Source of the DNA: Candidatus Limimorpha equi
GTDB taxonomy: Bacteria; Bacteroidota; Bacteroidia; Bacteroidales; F082
Length of the DNA stretch: 37,213 nt
Reading direction: 5' to 3'
NCBI GenBank assembly: GCA_018065885.1
Contig: JAGHSL010000041.1
Location: forward strand, 1 to 37,213
This document shows positions 24,650 through 33,163 of the stretch, in pieces. The position numbers were made by a program, and so were the translations under genes. Each line of letters begins with the position of its first letter. The stretch's first letter is position 1. The notes under the pieces are model-generated. The model ran no database searches and was not told where the DNA came from. It saw only the letters and a list, made by a program, of their open reading frames with translations.

Positions 24650-27541
24650 TTAATTATTTAAGGTTCTACATTTTTCAATGATACGTCCCAGTTGGTCGTT
24701 GTCCTCGATATTATACTGTGGAATGTCTTTCGTAAGCACATAGCCAATCTTTGCCAAATCGCGCCAACGGCAGCTTTGGCGGAAACCAGGAATGCAGGCC
24801 GAAAAATCATCAATGTCCTGCTGGGAAAGTCCTTCAACGCCAACTTGCGAATACTTCATCATCAGCTGCCTGATGTTCGACCTGTCGTCCATCTTGGCCA
24901 TTATGTCCGCAATACGTTCATTACTAGTCTGCTGCACTCCTCCCTCAATGAATTTGAAACACAGTCCGATTTGATGCTGCTGGTTTGCATCCCTCAGATA
25001 TTTCATCACATCATCACTTGCCGACTGGGTATAGAAATCATATCCCACTGACAGCATGAAACTATTTACCATTTCGGCACCCATGTCAGCTATCATCTCA
25101 CTGAGTTCCTTGACATTGACTCCAAACGTATCCACATATTCATGAATGGTCATGGCTATTTTGCGGTCAATCTCGTACTTCTCGAACAACGACTTCAGCA
25201 TGTCAACCAAATCGCCATAGGTGCTTTCACCGAGCATATCGGATAAGCACTTCTTTTGTAACTCACCCAACCACGTGTCAAACAGATAATCCTTTAAGGT
25301 TGCTGCCAGCACTTGCGATGGGCTTTGCAAGCCGAACTCGCTTTTTTTGAACAGATACTCCAGATCTATCTTCAACTCATTCTCAAAATGATCCCTGCAA
25401 TTCTGGATATTGTCAAAGAAGTATGTATTTCTGAGGATTTCAAGATTTGTTTCAAACGTATTGCTTGATTTCAATCCAGGCGCTCTCAGGTAAATCATTA
25501 CATAGTCACCCATATTGCCCTTGTCGCCCAAACCCGAAAAAGCATTGGAAAACACTTCATGAACCGCATATTCCTTTATGGTCAATGCTTCCATAAATCT
25601 TCCAAAATAATAAGGATCATGACCGAAAGCGTGATCGAGCGATGCTTGCAAGCGTGCGGCGGAATTAAGGGCCTTTTTCAGCGCGACTTCCGAATTGTTG
25701 TCGTAATAATGGGTTTTCAGCACATCTATCACCTTCTGTAGCGATTCCATGACATCACGCTTATTCTTTGCCTCCGCTGCGGCCGCTATTTTTCCGACAA
25801 TGGATGCAAGGTTGCGAGCAATCGGAAGCGACCCGTCGCAGTTTGGCTCCGATGCCTCGTCCCAACGGATAGCGGCATCCTTGAAATGTTTCCTAACAAA
25901 GGAATCGTTAATAAAGGAGTCACGGAGCTTTGCATAAAAGCCAGAATAGGGTTCGCACTCGCGTGTGGTTTCCTTCCCCGTTTCTTTCCAACCCTTATAG
26001 ATAGTTGTGGAATAGCGGAAGTCGCGGAGCAGATAGCAGTTGTCGAAACTAGGGTTGGCTGTTGTCCACGATTCAAACCATTTATAGTAGGTATTGGTGT
26101 TTTTGTCATTTGGCTCCGTTGGTATGCCAATAATATCCTTGGAGAGCTGTTCCCTGAACCATTTGTCCCATCTTGTCGTAAGGGCATTATTATTGTCGGC
26201 ACGGTCATCAGTTTTTGCTTGCAGATGGAAATTGAACTTTGTGCCCACAAAGAATAGCGGTGGAACGTCCAGATCCTTCATGTATTCAGCCCGTTCTTCT
26301 TCATTCTTTCCTATGGCGATATCTACCCAACTGCGCAACACGCTCTCCATCGGCTTGGCATCAAAATTGTCTGGTTGCCAGCAGAAAAGCAGGGAATTGA
26401 TTTTCCTTTCGGCGGAATACTTGTTAAAGTAATAGCCCACCTTGCCACGGCGCAACAGGGTTTCTTCCTTACCGTCAGCTGTCAGCAAACCCCCGCGAGG
26501 ACGTGCACCAGGAAAATCAAGGACATCAACATTATTGAGTATTGAACTGATATACTTCGACTTACCATCCTCATCAGCATTAGGGGGAACAACCTCCAAC
26601 ACCACTTCGCCACAAATGGCTGCAAGATAGGTTTTGGCGATTTGGCCCGACTTGAAATCGCCACTTTGGCTTTTATAGCGTACCAACGACTGGGTGTTGG
26701 TGTCTTTCAGGTCCAACCAGCCAACGCTGAGCATGGTTTGTCCTTTCGAGTTGTCAAGCTCATCGAACGAAATGTAGGCATCGCTGGCAAAGTCAAGCTT
26801 TTGGCAGGCATCAAACAACAGCCTGAAACGTTGCGATAGATTCGGGTCATTGTTCCAAAGCATATTCAAGGCCAAAACAACGTCCCTGTCGTCTAAATGT
26901 TCTATCATCATCGACAGTTCACCGAAAAAGTCTGTGGCTGACAGGGCGCAATACAAATCCTGCGAAAAAGTGTGGAAATATTCCTCTATCTCTCCCATGT
27001 CGTCCTCGCAGATGTACTGCTGCCGTCTGGAAGTTTTCCGTGAACGCAAATCCTCAAGGAGTTGCTTGATTTTATCCTGAGAGAAAGGCTCACGCTGCTC
27101 AATGTCGCGATAGTAGCCGTCACACAGCATCAGGGCTATATCCTTAATGGACATCAGCTTGATATGTACGGGAAATTCCTTACTGACATCAGGTTGCTGC
27201 TGGGTGGTGAAGCGTGTGATAAGTCCCGTAGCCTCGCCCGAACCCTGTGGATTGAGATGTGTGAGAAATTCGTAACTGACACCGTTCATACGGTCAAACA
27301 CCAACATGGGCTGTCCATCAGCCGACAGCAACGAACTGGATAGGTGTGATTTGCCACACTGACTTTGGCCATACAGTACAGCCGTCGCCTTCGTGCTGCA
27401 AATGCTGCGGATTTTCTTCAGCGTCCGGCGTTCCTTGACAAGAGCCTTATACGACGCCATTTTGTCTTTCTTTGCCTTGTTGCTGACCCAGTCGGCACCT
27501 TGATTGATTTGCTCAATGGCATTGTTTATTATCGTTTGCAT
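24650..27541 (-). CDS. srfC: SrfC-type P-loop GTPase-like protein
   Basis: A 963-residue cytosolic protein. A P-loop GQSQCGKS sits at residues 58-65. It is followed by FDRMNGVSYEFLTHLNPQGS and EATGLITRF, the latter matching my memory of the SrfC family (putative virulence factor, COG4458), where a similar N-P-G-G-EATGLVTRF stretch follows the P-loop. A switch-like strand VDVLDFPGARPRGG (338-351) resembles a G3 DxxG motif. No clean NKxD motif is seen; FFVGTKFNF (about 429-437) is in the right place. The C-terminal 400 residues are helical. SrfC was first described among SsrB-regulated Salmonella genes and its biochemical role is unknown. It lies directly after the SrfB gene, as in other srf loci. 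It is longer than I recall for enterobacterial SrfC. Confidence 0.75.
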   Translation of the reverse strand: MQTIINNAIEQINQGADWVSNKAKKDKMASYKALVKERRTLKKIRSICSTKATAVLYGQSQCGKSHLSSSLLSADGQPMLVFDRMNGVSYEFLTHLNPQGSGEATGLITRFTTQQQPDVSKEFPVHIKLMSIKDIALMLCDGYYRDIEQREPFSQDKIKQLLEDLRSRKTSRRQQYICEDDMGEIEEYFHTFSQDLYCALSATDFFGELSMMIEHLDDRDVVLALNMLWNNDPNLSQRFRLLFDACQKLDFASDAYISFDELDNSKGQTMLSVGWLDLKDTNTQSLVRYKSQSGDFKSGQIAKTYLAAICGEVVLEVVPPNADEDGKSKYISSILNNVDVLDFPGARPRGGLLTADGKEETLLRRGKVGYYFNKYSAERKINSLLFCWQPDNFDAKPMESVLRSWVDIAIGKNEEERAEYMKDLDVPPLFFVGTKFNFHLQAKTDDRADNNNALTTRWDKWFREQLSKDIIGIPTEPNDKNTNTYYKWFESWTTANPSFDNCYLLRDFRYSTTIYKGWKETGKETTRECEPYSGFYAKLRDSFINDSFVRKHFKDAAIRWDEASEPNCDGSLPIARNLASIVGKIAAAAEAKNKRDVMESLQKVIDVLKTHYYDNNSEVALKKALNSAARLQASLDHAFGHDPYYFGRFMEALTIKEYAVHEVFSNAFSGLGDKGNMGDYVMIYLRAPGLKSSNTFETNLEILRNTYFFDNIQNCRDHFENELKIDLEYLFKKSEFGLQSPSQVLAATLKDYLFDTWLGELQKKCLSDMLGESTYGDLVDMLKSLFEKYEIDRKIAMTIHEYVDTFGVNVKELSEMIADMGAEMVNSFMLSVGYDFYTQSASDDVMKYLRDANQQHQIGLCFKFIEGGVQQTSNERIADIMAKMDDRSNIRQLMMKYSQVGVEGLSQQDIDDFSACIPGFRQSCRWRDLAKIGYVLTKDIPQYNIEDNDQLGRIIEKCRTLNN

Positions 27542-27573
27542 ATTATATCGGGATTAATAATCATAATTTAACA

Positions 27574-30500
27574 TCAGTTAGCTGCAATTTTGCATTTGAA
27601 CTCACCTGTATCAAGCCAGAACGTATCCGACTCGCTGAGGCTCTTGATTTGGAGCGAAATGGCCTTCTTGTCAACAGCCAAATCATTTCGGTCGGTCACA
27701 TCTGTCACAATCACTTTTTCGCGATCGGCCTGAAAGTCACGCTCAATCTCAAGTTTCAAAGGCATGTTGTTACGGATACGGAGCTTACGTGCATCGATGG
27801 CATCCTGAATCAAGGCAAGATTATCCGTCGGCAGATGCTTCTCAATGCGGTCGGCAATCACTCGCTCCCTGATGGCATCATCATCAAAGTCCAAAGAGAA
27901 GAGCGAACGAGCAGGATACGATGCCGTATTAAGCTGACGGCACCCCAAACGGATTGGAATGGAAGGAACACTGAATGTGGTTGACAGTGCTTGCGGATCG
28001 AGAAGAATGTCCTTGTCGGGTATGATAGATGATGCCTTGTTTGACATTAGTCCTATGTAGTCGGTAGTAGGCAGCAGCTTTTGTCCTAACTCGCCCAGGT
28101 TAATCGACATGCCTTCATATCCACCCAATTCCGAGCAAATATATCCGACCAAAGCGCCTACCGCAACGACAGATTTCTGATTCTCGAAGAAACCGTTGCC
28201 TTCTTGGAACGGATACCAGCGTCCGACACGATACCGTTTTTCCACAAGTACCTTCAGTCTGTTGGGTTCCACAGGATAATATTTCAAGAAGATGTCTTCA
28301 ATAGGCTTTAACGAACAAGGACGGCCTGCAAGCAGGACAATGTCGCAGCCATATTCAGCCAAAGCAACCGAAATTTTCTTCAGGAGGCCATCCATCACAT
28401 CGTTTATGATGCGTGTAGTGACCTTGATGTCGTAGTGCCACACCTGCTCCTCGATACGGAATCCGAAATGATGGAAGAAGGCTTCCAGAAGTTCTGGATT
28501 AGGCTGATCTTTTCCGCTGAAAATATCATTCCAGCGCAAATCGCGTCTGTCAAATTCATTACGGTGTGTGCATTCCATAAAATACTGTGCAATAGGCACG
28601 GAAACCTGCTGGCAGAATTCGCGGCGAATCTGCCTATCGGTAAAGTTCATGCGCGCCGTGTTCTCACCGAAGAAATCCGTAATGAGCGTTGCAATAACAT
28701 GAGGTGCTTTTCCTTGCGACTTCAACTTCTGTTCTACCATCGAATCCACACCTTCAATGACAATATCCTGTACGAAAGCTTTCAGTATGTCGTCACCAGC
28801 GATATAGAAACTTTCCCAATAGCGCGGAACAGGTGTCAGCGTTGTTTGGCCAACGGTATCATACTTGTAGGAACAAATCATCACATCTGTAGTGCCGGCA
28901 CCTATATCGACTGAACCCACCGTGAGCGATTTCTTCCCGTAAAGGGTCTTTCCGTCGGCTTCAAAAACATCTTGCCTTATTTTACCATATCGGTTGAAGA
29001 ATGCTGCACAATTGTTTTTGTAACGCTCGGCCACTTCGGCACATAGATAGACGAATTGCACACTTGTGGCTTCGTCATAGAGCCAAACAGGGTTCTGACC
29101 AAGTCCAGCCCGCAAGTCACGCAGACTTGGCTTCACGGGTGCCGCATTTATGGCTGTATGGTAATCAAGTGGGATGCCGTCGGTATGGCCCAAGTAACGG
29201 TTCAATACAGTATAGGCCTCGGCTGCCGCTGTCCGCAACTCAATCTGCTCTACACGCGACATGGCCGTAGGACAAGTGACGATAATTTTCGAGATACGGC
29301 GTGGCGTATCTTTCTCACCCTTGTCCTTACGGAACTTCTGGCTATTAATCTGGCGATAGGCTTGTGCCAGAATCTCCAGAAATGCAAAGGTCATCAGGCT
29401 ACGGCGCGAATAACGTTTTTCGCCACCCGACCTGCCCGTATGGCTTAACGTGCCATCGCTGTTAAACTGGTTGGTGATGCCTTTCAGTTCAATGGGTTCG
29501 GGATCATTGTCGCCATGGGCAATATTCTGCCATTCATATTGGCGAGGATGTTTGTCCCAAAGATATCGCTTGGGGCTGGAACAGGTGGAGTACTTCTGCC
29601 CTTTTCCCAATTTTGACTGAAAGCGCAGATATGTCGCTTCGCGGCCAAGCCTCACCAGACTGGGATGGACAAATTGTGTGGAATTGCCGATTTTGCAAAT
29701 GCCAAAGTCAGCCATATCGAACACTACATTCATATCGAAAGGAGTGTTTTCCGATTGGAATGGATGTGAAAAGTCCTGAAGGTCAACCATTGCCACCTTA
29801 TCGAAATGACCCTCTTCAAAAAGGACTGCCGTGGTTCTGCTGTTACCCATGTCCACCACAAGATCGACATTGATAGGGGCATCAAACATGGCATTTATGA
29901 GTTGCACTTCCATTTGCGGAAGACTGGTGGCAATGACATGAAGGAAGTAAAGATAAGCGGCAAGATAGGTATATAAAGGCGGCATGGTTTGTCCACCGTC
30001 AACATCCTGCGGAAACTTGCGGTAAAGCATGTTTATGTCGCTGGTATTGTGAACCAGTTTCAGTATTCCCGCATCAATCCAATCGCTGTTGCCTTTAGGC
30101 GGAGCCACAAAGTTCATCAGCATGAGGTCGGTTGAAGGAACGCCAAATGACTTCTTTTTCTCAAAACGGTTGGCAAACAGTGGCGATTCCCTGAACTCAT
30201 TGACATAATTTCCGTCGTCATACACCGATGCCGTGTCAAATGCAATTGTGATGTTCCAATTCTGAGTACCATTATAGTCATACTCATTCGGATTCTCTGC
30301 ATCAAATCCGACTGGCGACACCATTATTCTTGCCCAGTTGTAAGGACCTTCCTGCAACCGCCCCGCCATGTTTCTTTCAAAGCATGGAAATGGCAGCCAT
30401 TGATTGAAAAATCTTGCCAGAACCGGAAGTTCCCCTTTCAATATAGGTTTCTGCAAGGTCGAGGCTTTGGCTTCAATGATTGAATTCGGATCAAAACGGC

Positions 30501-30768
30501 GAATGTCCGCATCATTATTCCAGACACCCATATATTTGTCATTGGCGTCAAGAAGACCCTTTGATTTCAAATCGTTCTTCGACACGTAAAGCGAATTCCC
30601 CGTATTGGGATCCTCAATCTGCTGTGCCACTTCCAACGATAGTTTTCTGGCTGTCTTGTTCCAGTATTGATGAAAATGGAATCGTGTCCTAAAATCACTC
30701 CAATTAAATTGGATATTTGTTTTATGGAATTGTATTCCGGTGTTGGCGATCAATGATATTTCTTCCAT
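27574..30768 (-). CDS. srfB: SrfB-type actin/Hsp70-fold ATPase
   Basis: A 1064-residue cytosolic protein. An N-terminal domain of about 300 residues with no recognisable motif leads into an actin/Hsp70-like ATPase core. Phosphate-1 is VDLVVDMGNSRTTAVLF (301-317), phosphate-2 is VGSVDIGAGTTDVMI (617-631), and the adenosine motif is IVLLAGRPCSL (810-820). The 300-residue insertion between the two phosphate loops, the large size and the SrfC gene following it point to the virulence factor SrfB family (COG4457). Members presumably bind ATP and work like a chaperone or a scaffold that switches with nucleotide; the true role is unknown. It is 32 bases upstream of the SrfC gene and 8 bases after a protease gene, so co-transcription is certain in practice. 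Confidence 0.8.
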   Translation of the reverse strand: MEEISLIANTGIQFHKTNIQFNWSDFRTRFHFHQYWNKTARKLSLEVAQQIEDPNTGNSLYVSKNDLKSKGLLDANDKYMGVWNNDADIRRFDPNSIIEAKASTLQKPILKGELPVLARFFNQWLPFPCFERNMAGRLQEGPYNWARIMVSPVGFDAENPNEYDYNGTQNWNITIAFDTASVYDDGNYVNEFRESPLFANRFEKKKSFGVPSTDLMLMNFVAPPKGNSDWIDAGILKLVHNTSDINMLYRKFPQDVDGGQTMPPLYTYLAAYLYFLHVIATSLPQMEVQLINAMFDAPINVDLVVDMGNSRTTAVLFEEGHFDKVAMVDLQDFSHPFQSENTPFDMNVVFDMADFGICKIGNSTQFVHPSLVRLGREATYLRFQSKLGKGQKYSTCSSPKRYLWDKHPRQYEWQNIAHGDNDPEPIELKGITNQFNSDGTLSHTGRSGGEKRYSRRSLMTFAFLEILAQAYRQINSQKFRKDKGEKDTPRRISKIIVTCPTAMSRVEQIELRTAAAEAYTVLNRYLGHTDGIPLDYHTAINAAPVKPSLRDLRAGLGQNPVWLYDEATSVQFVYLCAEVAERYKNNCAAFFNRYGKIRQDVFEADGKTLYGKKSLTVGSVDIGAGTTDVMICSYKYDTVGQTTLTPVPRYWESFYIAGDDILKAFVQDIVIEGVDSMVEQKLKSQGKAPHVIATLITDFFGENTARMNFTDRQIRREFCQQVSVPIAQYFMECTHRNEFDRRDLRWNDIFSGKDQPNPELLEAFFHHFGFRIEEQVWHYDIKVTTRIINDVMDGLLKKISVALAEYGCDIVLLAGRPCSLKPIEDIFLKYYPVEPNRLKVLVEKRYRVGRWYPFQEGNGFFENQKSVVAVGALVGYICSELGGYEGMSINLGELGQKLLPTTDYIGLMSNKASSIIPDKDILLDPQALSTTFSVPSIPIRLGCRQLNTASYPARSLFSLDFDDDAIRERVIADRIEKHLPTDNLALIQDAIDARKLRIRNNMPLKLEIERDFQADREKVIVTDVTDRNDLAVDKKAISLQIKSLSESDTFWLDTGEFKCKIAAN

Positions 30769-30776
30769 AAGTATTA

Positions 30777-31883
30777 CTATTTTAAATTATTAATCAATTT
30801 ATGCAGATATTTTTCTTTTATTCCGTAATTGAACTGGTTCGACTCATCAGCGGATCCGGCATATTGAATGGCCACCAATTGGCCTCTCCTGTTTATGACA
30901 GGGCTTCCACTGGTTCCGACTAATGCAGGGATACGGTATTGTACCTCTCTTGACTTTGCGACATATTGGCTTATTGAACCCGTAGGATGCTGGGCAACCA
31001 ATCCTTCGTCGGATGGCATACCCGGCCCATAATTGAAACCAATCATCATAAGTTCTTCGTTCTTATCGGCCCCTATAAGATGCGACAGAAATTCTCCAAA
31101 CGAATAGTGTTGTAGCATGTCGCGAGGCGTAAGTTTAAATATATGGCGACCTTCAGGCGTCTGTTTCGTATTCAACTGAATGATGGCCAAATCATCAGTG
31201 TCGGATTTTTCGCGAATGGTACATGGCTTCAAGTCCCCCATCGTGTTGACAAATGTATTGTTATAGGCTATGCGGACATCATTGTGATATTTCAAATCAA
31301 TGTCCGACACGTCGAGATGCTTGAACAGGCTGGCCAGTTCTTCTATCTCCTCCAAGGTTTGCGTGAAATATTCAAACGCATCTTTTTGCCCTTGAAGAGA
31401 ACCTGGCACTGTATCCGGGTTTTGAACAATTAGCGAAGCCATGTTCATTTTGTATTCTAAATATTCATCTTTAAGTTCCTCAAGAGCATCTTCAATAGCA
31501 TAAAGGATTTTGCTTAATCCCTGTCTTGCTTCTTTTTCCGTAACGTTTCCTTCTACGACATGTCTGTTGGTGGCCAACATACCGTCGTCCGAGACAAAGA
31601 ACCCTGTGCCATACATGACATCGGGAACAAGTGAATCAAGCTCCCCATACACACCGACAAATTCTCCGGTCTGTTTGTCAAAATCCGAACCTGTAAAATA
31701 CAACGAGTTCCCATTGCCAAGAACCATTTCATAGTACTCGATGGTTTGAACAAGAGCAACTCCTGATTGATAATCTTTAGCCATACGTTCCATGTTCTCG
31801 TTGCAGGAAACCGCCAACAAGGAAATCGCCACCATAGCAAGTGATGCAATCAATGATCGTGACATCGGAAGTATTCTTCTCAT
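30777..31883 (-). CDS. Trypsin-like serine protease lipoprotein
   Basis: A 368-residue protein. The signal peptide ends LLAVSC with the lipobox cysteine at 27, so it should be a periplasmic lipoprotein. The trypsin-like (S1-fold) triad is intact: His108 in ATNRHVVEG, Asp231 in DDLAIIQLN and Ser325 in LVGTSGSPVIN. Between His and Asp there is a helical insertion of about 80 residues (DALEELKDEYLEYKMN; QTLEEIEELASLF). It is longer than in HtrA-type proteases, and there is no PDZ domain. It is a paralogue of the first gene of the locus (34249). It lies between the anti-sigma-like protein and SrfB, so it could act in signalling through the anti-sigma protein or in processing system components; that is inference. 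Confidence 0.85.
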   Translation of the reverse strand: MRRILPMSRSLIASLAMVAISLLAVSCNENMERMAKDYQSGVALVQTIEYYEMVLGNGNSLYFTGSDFDKQTGEFVGVYGELDSLVPDVMYGTGFFVSDDGMLATNRHVVEGNVTEKEARQGLSKILYAIEDALEELKDEYLEYKMNMASLIVQNPDTVPGSLQGQKDAFEYFTQTLEEIEELASLFKHLDVSDIDLKYHNDVRIAYNNTFVNTMGDLKPCTIREKSDTDDLAIIQLNTKQTPEGRHIFKLTPRDMLQHYSFGEFLSHLIGADKNEELMMIGFNYGPGMPSDEGLVAQHPTGSISQYVAKSREVQYRIPALVGTSGSPVINRRGQLVAIQYAGSADESNQFNYGIKEKYLHKLINNLK

Positions 31884-31888
31884 AACGA

Positions 31889-32563
31889 TTAAAAGTTTAC
31901 CATTATACTATCTGCATAATAAAAACCAGGATTGTAGAATTTCATAGAAATCCATAGGGGCTTATCAGAATCATTTATGACCGAAATGCCAGCCGAGGTC
32001 GTACAACAACCTGTAGAAATACCATACAACAATTTTCGACCACTTGAACTATAAACATTATAAGTCATTTTTTCCAAGCTTTGGCCCCACATCACGATTA
32101 AGGCACTTTTGTAGATCACGATGTCGTATGAAAAGTCCTCCTCGTCCTCTTCATTTTGCAAGGCATTGTTTTGTCCACTATCGTCAGGAAGCACAGAAAA
32201 TTCCTTAGCTGTTCTTTCGCTCACCGGAAAATCCAATGGCATGCCACTATCAGTATAAATACCATTATTAATTAGAGGTATGAAAATGCCCATCAGCAGC
32301 AGGATTGAAGCCGCCACACATGCAACACGTATAACGCGCATCTTTATGATTTTCTGAGTATCATCAGTTTCTTTAATAGCAGAAACCTTCTCCTCTTCCT
32401 TGTCAAATTGCATCTCGATCCAACGGTCAACAGTCCACTGAAGTTCTGGAGAACTCTCAATGGCTTTTTCAACATACTCTTCCTGTTCTTCATTCAATCT
32501 GCCTTCAAGATAGGCAGACAACAACTCATCATCAATCGGCAAATTTGCATTATTTGGATTCAT
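31889..32563 (-). CDS. Anti-sigma-factor-like single-pass membrane protein
   Basis: A 224-residue protein. Its ATG overlaps the stop of the sigma gene by four bases (ATGA). The cytosolic part (1 to about 75) resembles helical anti-sigma domains (DDELLSAYLEGRLNEEQEEY; SSPELQWTVDRWIEM), without the His-Cys-Cys zinc site. A membrane helix (about 77-98, VIRVACVAASILLLMGIFIP) is followed by an acidic linker (NEEDEEDFSYD). A small beta-rich periplasmic domain (VIYKSALIVMWG; MTYNVYSSSGRKL; KPLWISMKFYNPGF) may sense a ligand or partner. Gene order sigma-then-anti-sigma with overlap is the usual arrangement. It should hold the sigma factor at the membrane until a signal releases it. Confidence 0.7.
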   Translation of the reverse strand: MNPNNANLPIDDELLSAYLEGRLNEEQEEYVEKAIESSPELQWTVDRWIEMQFDKEEEKVSAIKETDDTQKIIKMRVIRVACVAASILLLMGIFIPLINNGIYTDSGMPLDFPVSERTAKEFSVLPDDSGQNNALQNEEDEEDFSYDIVIYKSALIVMWGQSLEKMTYNVYSSSGRKLLYGISTGCCTTSAGISVINDSDKPLWISMKFYNPGFYYADSIMVNF

Positions 32564-33159
32564 AGCAAGCCCTCCTCTCTCAAGACATTGATAAATTGCA
32601 CTTTTGCCAAACGGTGTTTGTTATAGTAAACATCCATGCTCAGATTCAATTCTGCGGCGGTTTCTTCATTTGTCTTCCCTTCAACATAACGTCTTCTAAT
32701 CAACCCCCTATACCTGTCGTTGGTCATCATAGACAGCATCTTATTCAAGTCTTCCATATCGAAAAGATTTTCATTTAATGAAGTTGATACCCAAATATCC
32801 ATTTTTCTATCACTGTCATCCAAACTTTCCGTCAAGATTCTATCTTTGTATCTCGAATAGCAGAATCTTGTCGAGACCACTCCCATCCACGTGTTTAAGG
32901 TACTTCTGAATGTGAATGTCTCTAATTTACAAGTAGATGACTGTTTTCTTGGTTCAATGATGTCGATATAGATGTCGTGAATGAAATCAAGCAATTCAGG
33001 GCAATCGGTATAAAACCGTCTATAAAGGGCTTTGAAAATAGGATATGACTTGCCATACAAAAATTCATCAGTAGCCCAGTTGGTATGCTTCAGCAACAAA
33101 GCTACCACCTGATGGTCATCCTTATTCTTTATCCTAGGGTAAGGTATAGGTAATGTCAT
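32560..33159 (-). CDS. Sigma-70 family (ECF-type) RNA polymerase sigma factor
   Basis: A 199-residue protein. Region 2 lies at about 35-105 (DEFLYGKSYPIFKALYRRFY, LLDFIHDIYIDII, FTFRSTLNTWMG) and region 4 at about 150-190, with the helix-turn-helix EGKTNEETAAELNLSMDVYYNKHRLAKV. There is no region 3, as in ECF sigma factors; sequence similarity to the well-known groups is low. It starts 4 bases after the first protease gene and overlaps its likely anti-sigma factor by 4 bases. The likely role is to drive this locus, or a distant regulon, when the periplasmic sensor is triggered. The incomplete gene at 36950 encodes a second, distant relative. Confidence 0.8.
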   Translation of the reverse strand: MTLPIPYPRIKNKDDHQVVALLLKHTNWATDEFLYGKSYPIFKALYRRFYTDCPELLDFIHDIYIDIIEPRKQSSTCKLETFTFRSTLNTWMGVVSTRFCYSRYKDRILTESLDDSDRKMDIWVSTSLNENLFDMEDLNKMLSMMTNDRYRGLIRRRYVEGKTNEETAAELNLSMDVYYNKHRLAKVQFINVLREEGLL

Positions 33160-33163
33160 GACT

